Source: Pieris napi (Eukaryota > Arthropoda > Insecta > Lepidoptera > Pieridae). From it: DNA of 64,000 bases. The first letter of the stretch is position 1. Each line of letters begins with the position of its first letter. Positions 60,183-64,000 of the stretch are shown piece by piece. The position numbers and the translations under genes were made by a program. Location of the stretch: positions 868,001 through 932,000 of the forward strand of contig NC_062239.1 in the NCBI RefSeq assembly GCF_905475465.1, read 5' to 3'. The notes beneath the pieces are model-generated. The model was given only the letters and a program-made list of their open reading frames with translations, was not told the origin of the DNA and did not search any database.

Positions 60183-63100
60183 TATAGTGTATATTAATAA
60201 CATAAATCAAATGGAAAGAAAGAAAAAACTATTTTTACAAATATGTATTTATTTTCCAACACGCACGTTAATCATGTTTTATGCATTGACATGTTATATT
60301 TGTATTAACATTAAAGGTCAATATCGGTAATATTTCAATTGCGAAGAACAAGCGAGTTAAAAATGCGATGTTCAGAAGTTATGTGAGGCACAAACCACAC
60401 GCTGTGAATTAACATCTTGTAACTTGAGCTTAAAATCTTCATTATCAGCGTCATCTACAACACAAAGTCCCGGTTTGTGTGAAATGTCTTTTAAATTAAA
60501 CTTGATATTTGAAGAGTGCGGCTGGATGCATTCTAATGGCTGCTTTGAACTTTGATTTTAAAATGTAATGCGGTGTTTTTCTGACAATAAATAGGAACAT
60601 AGGCCACCACCTCACCAGGCAAATGTGTACGGCTACAGCTCATAATGGCATCATTCATAGCAGTTGAAATATTTTGAGTACTTCCTGAAGGAGTAAAATA
60701 CATTACAAACCAAGCTTAGGTTAATGCCACAAAAAACCGTAAACTTGGATGTTGTTTACTAACATTCAGTTTCATGAGTCTCTAGAGAATTTGTTACATT
60801 ATTGGAGCTTTGACTTTTGCCTCCAGTTCAGACGGTGATTTAATTTAAAAATTAAATAATAGGTTGTTTTATTGCCACTTTTTGCTGCCCAGTCATTATG
60901 ACGGGTCGAAATTGCAGTATCGTTGCGGTTTGGACTGTTTAATTTGAATCGAACACTCAATTAATTTCGGTTATGATTTGACAGCCCGAAATTACACAAA
61001 TAATTTGGATTAGCGATATAATTATTGATAGTATAAAAAGTGCGACAAGTAAAAAATATCGGTTGAGGAATTTCGTAGTGCAACCTGTCCATTACTGGCT
61101 GTTGTTGATTGTTTAATGACGGTCTAGTATAAAGTGGTCGATGTAAAAAGTCAGCTGAGTAGCAGCGATGACGAATGTGAGGGGTTGATGAACGCGAGCG
61201 GTCTATTTCGGAGCGACTAAATGTGGCGTCTCACCGAGTGACATTTACTCGAGTTAGGTGCATCCGACTACTACGAAATTGTTCATAGTACATACCACTA
61301 GCTTCATAACTATTTTTTTAATTTGACGAACTAAAACGGGAAGTTGCTCTCAGGGCCTATACGATAAAATAAGGTCAATTAAAAATTTGTATTTAAAAGC
61401 AACAAAAACTAGAATTTAACACATAAGTATCGATTTGAGCCGCGACGCGTAGCAAATTAGATTATACTGTGAAAAAAATTAGTCTGATCGTTATTATAAG
61501 TAAACGCACGAATTGAACATTATACATCTTTGTTCTCAGTAATATTTAAACGTTTTTCTAATAAACAAACTACCTTGAGGGCATATTAGAATCGCCTTAT
61601 ATAACGTTTTAATTTGTTGAAGTACTAAGAAATTTGTAGGTCAAAGGGACCCGGCCTTGGCGATCCAGGTTTTGAGTATTGGCTGAGAATGCACCATTAA
61701 GCAAAATTGATAGTGATCACGACGTGGACCGCACGATATCCGATTGCAAACATTTTAATTAGGGCTTCACTGCTACAGCCATAATGCGATACAGTTTCGC
61801 CAGACAAAGCTCACAAAAAACCTGCCAAGTTCGAAACAAATTACGAGCGACGCAGACTTGCTTGAGGTTCTATATTGTTATATTGTTGGAGAGTTTGTTC
61901 AAATTCTTTCTATGATATATGCCGTCATTGTACAGGAATTTTGCTTGCATAATCTAACATATCGTATAAAATAATAAAAAAGGTAACCTATGTATTTCGA
62001 TTGTTCGAGGTTTTGTGTATTCGAGAAATATCACGAATACACGAAATACATCGATACAGGTCCAAGTGGGTGTTGTCTATTCGTATTATTGGGGCGATAT
62101 CAATAGAAGTTCTTAGGAACTCTAAAAATAACCTCGAGAAAAAAGCTAAGTCTCTTTCAACGACTCAACCCACCGGCAATTAGTACCATTTTAACCTTTC
62201 GGAATCTCATTACTTATTCAATGATAATGTGTTTCGCGTTACGTCATAAAACATTATAGTTATTTTTTGTCATTTGAAGCCAGACTTTTTATAATATTTA
62301 TGAATTAAAGTAATTAGAAATTTACAGTGTATATATATAGTGTTTAAAACAATTAAATATTAATAACAAACGGGTTCAGGGTTCAAACATAAGTTTATAC
62401 ATTGATACTATTTGCGAAATTAATTTTAACACTCGCTGTCAACTTGATTGATTGATTGGTAATAAATTAAAGTGAATACCCTTAATCAGCGGTTTGATCA
62501 AGTAATAAAAGGTCCTTGACCGAGAGAATGACCTACGCCTAGGAAATCGCAAACTAAATCTAGACTTGTCGCACGCAATACGTTTTATATTCGGTGTTAA
62601 CTTGAGTTGTATGAAAAGACTGGTAATGCAAATGTTCGCAGATTAGCACACGCCACATGACATTAAGGACTGTCAGCATAAAAAACGCAAAAAACACCTC
62701 AGTCTGTGGACAAAAAATGAAAATGGACGTGATAAAAAGTGTATTCTAGAATGAAAGTAAATAAGCTTTCATTTTTATTTGTCCTCGTGTTGAGTTCAGG
62801 TTTTGTCACTTTTTCTTTCGTCTAGGATGTGGTGTAAGGTTTGACCTTCAGCGATCGGACGCGCGGCCGGCCAACGAACCGTTCGCAAATTAGTTTCCTT
62901 ATCTAGTATATAAATGTTTTTGTATAATGAATAGCCGTCTAATCTGAGTCAAACTTTTGTCACAAGAATCTCATATAACAAGCTTATCGTAATACTTACA
63001 AGTATACGCTAGCATTTCTTTATCACGTAATACTATACTGTCATAAGCGTTTAGTTAGATCTGTATATTGTTCTATTAATTATAGTTAACAAAAATTGTT

Positions 63101-63539
63101 TCTTTATATTATGTTGCCTTAAAAATAACGTATCGTCCAGATAGTACTTAGGCACACAGCTAAGTGTCCCCACTTAAGTAAGGACTTATTGAAGAACTCT
63201 TGCGTGTCTCGAGGGCTAGTGTATGGTTGTTGGGAGGAAATGGCTTGTAATGAGATGGAACAGTGTTTGCCGCGTGGTTGTGGTACCCGTATGTCTTGAG
63301 GGGCGCCTCGCCAGCCGTGACGAGTACGTTTCCGCGCGGACACACTTGCATTAAAAATGATAAACAAACGAATAATACAAGATAAAATACACACAAGTAT
63401 TTGAGACCGTGTAACCGTGTAAACCAAGCTTATAATTCCCATCCATTTGTTAAGTATTACGTTTAATTTTAGCATAACTAATCGTAAGATTAATTTCCTG
63501 TTTCAATACGCAAAAAAATATTTGAGGCCTAACCATAGC
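60183..63539. other. AT-rich non-coding region
   Basis: A GC-rich spot at 62855-62885 (GATCGGACGCGCGGCCGGCC) and frames at 63119-63475 (-) are unrecognised. No repeats assigned. Confidence 0.4.
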
Positions 63540-63840
63540 CAATTTTGTCGACAGACATTGTGAGTGGTCGTTGTGTGATGCGTCATTCGCGGCCGCTGTA
63601 CGTCCGACTGTTAACTCGAGTGCTTGAATTATCGTGCGTTAACGGCACACACATGAATGTACACAACATACGCTACGCGATTCATTCAATTTGTTTACTC
63701 CGCCCGCGGCGGCCGAGGCGACGGCTCGGTCAAGGGCGATATCCATCGCTCGCTGACTACGCGCCCAAAATATCCCCAAGTCAATTCAAAACACAATGGT
63801 CTCGACGCATTCAGAAATTTCCGTCAGCTGTGTAGGAGAC
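63540..63840. promoter_or_regulatory. GC-richer block near the right edge
   Basis: Contains TCATTCGCGGCCGCTGTACG and CCGCCCGCGGCGGCCGAGGC. Two plus-strand frames (63545-63835, 63657-63896) are not recognised. Could be the edge of a promoter or 5' exon continuing outside the window. Confidence 0.25.
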
Positions 63841-64000
63841 GATTTAAGTCCGGCACAATGGTGATTGTCCCTAACGAATGTGTAGTAAAATTTTAGCATA
63901 TGTCTCGGGATTACAAGTCGGAACTTCCTCGATTCAATCATCCAATTCACACTGTTAATAAATAGATTACATTAATCTGGAACAATTAGTTCGCTTAAGT

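Overview
The window looks like intron- and repeat-rich nuclear DNA from an insect, most likely a butterfly or moth (Lepidoptera). This rests on three things: scattered tRNA-derived SINEs with a shared body, 5'-truncated LINE tails of types common in Lepidoptera, and a MEX3-type gene whose last exon encodes a KH half-domain, a second KH domain and a RING finger. Nothing prokaryotic is present, and there are no operons, Shine-Dalgarno sites or CRISPR arrays. Most of the DNA is AT-rich and non-coding, with short GC-rich islands.

Only two protein genes can be supported. Near the left end (1101-1416 joined to 2198-2421, + strand) are the last two coding exons of a RING-H2 E3 ubiquitin ligase resembling RNF115/RNF126 (insect Iruka). 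The splice phases agree and a poly(A) signal follows. Its second zinc ligand reads as Met instead of Cys. On the right (47712-48592, - strand) is the terminal coding exon of mex-3, encoding an RNA-binding RING protein. Its 3' UTR runs leftward and its upstream exons were not found in the window. The two genes are about 45 kb apart and nothing shows that they work together.

The space between and beyond the genes is mostly decayed mobile DNA: RTE-type LINE ends (1-300, 31310-31627), at least six copies of a Jockey/CR1-like LINE tail, other LINE relics, at least five clear SINE copies (one with a perfect 14-bp target-site duplication) and several degraded ones, a pogo/Tigger-like MITE with TA duplications (59082-59602), and a second MITE family (10401-10871 and probably 20128-20336).

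The most striking object is a near-perfect 2.43-kb palindrome at 42716-45146, with two arms of about 1.19 kb around a loop of a few tens of bases. The outer 595 bp or so of the arms read as identical. It has no coding capacity and looks like a young foldback/non-autonomous DNA transposon that would form a very long double-stranded RNA if transcribed. Other signals worth checking are two RFX X-box matches (one beside a GC-rich candidate promoter at 32720-33060), three islands sharing an odd GCTACGGCGTAGC palindrome word, two perfect 12-bp palindromes just after the mex-3 stop codon, and two compact perfect hairpins.
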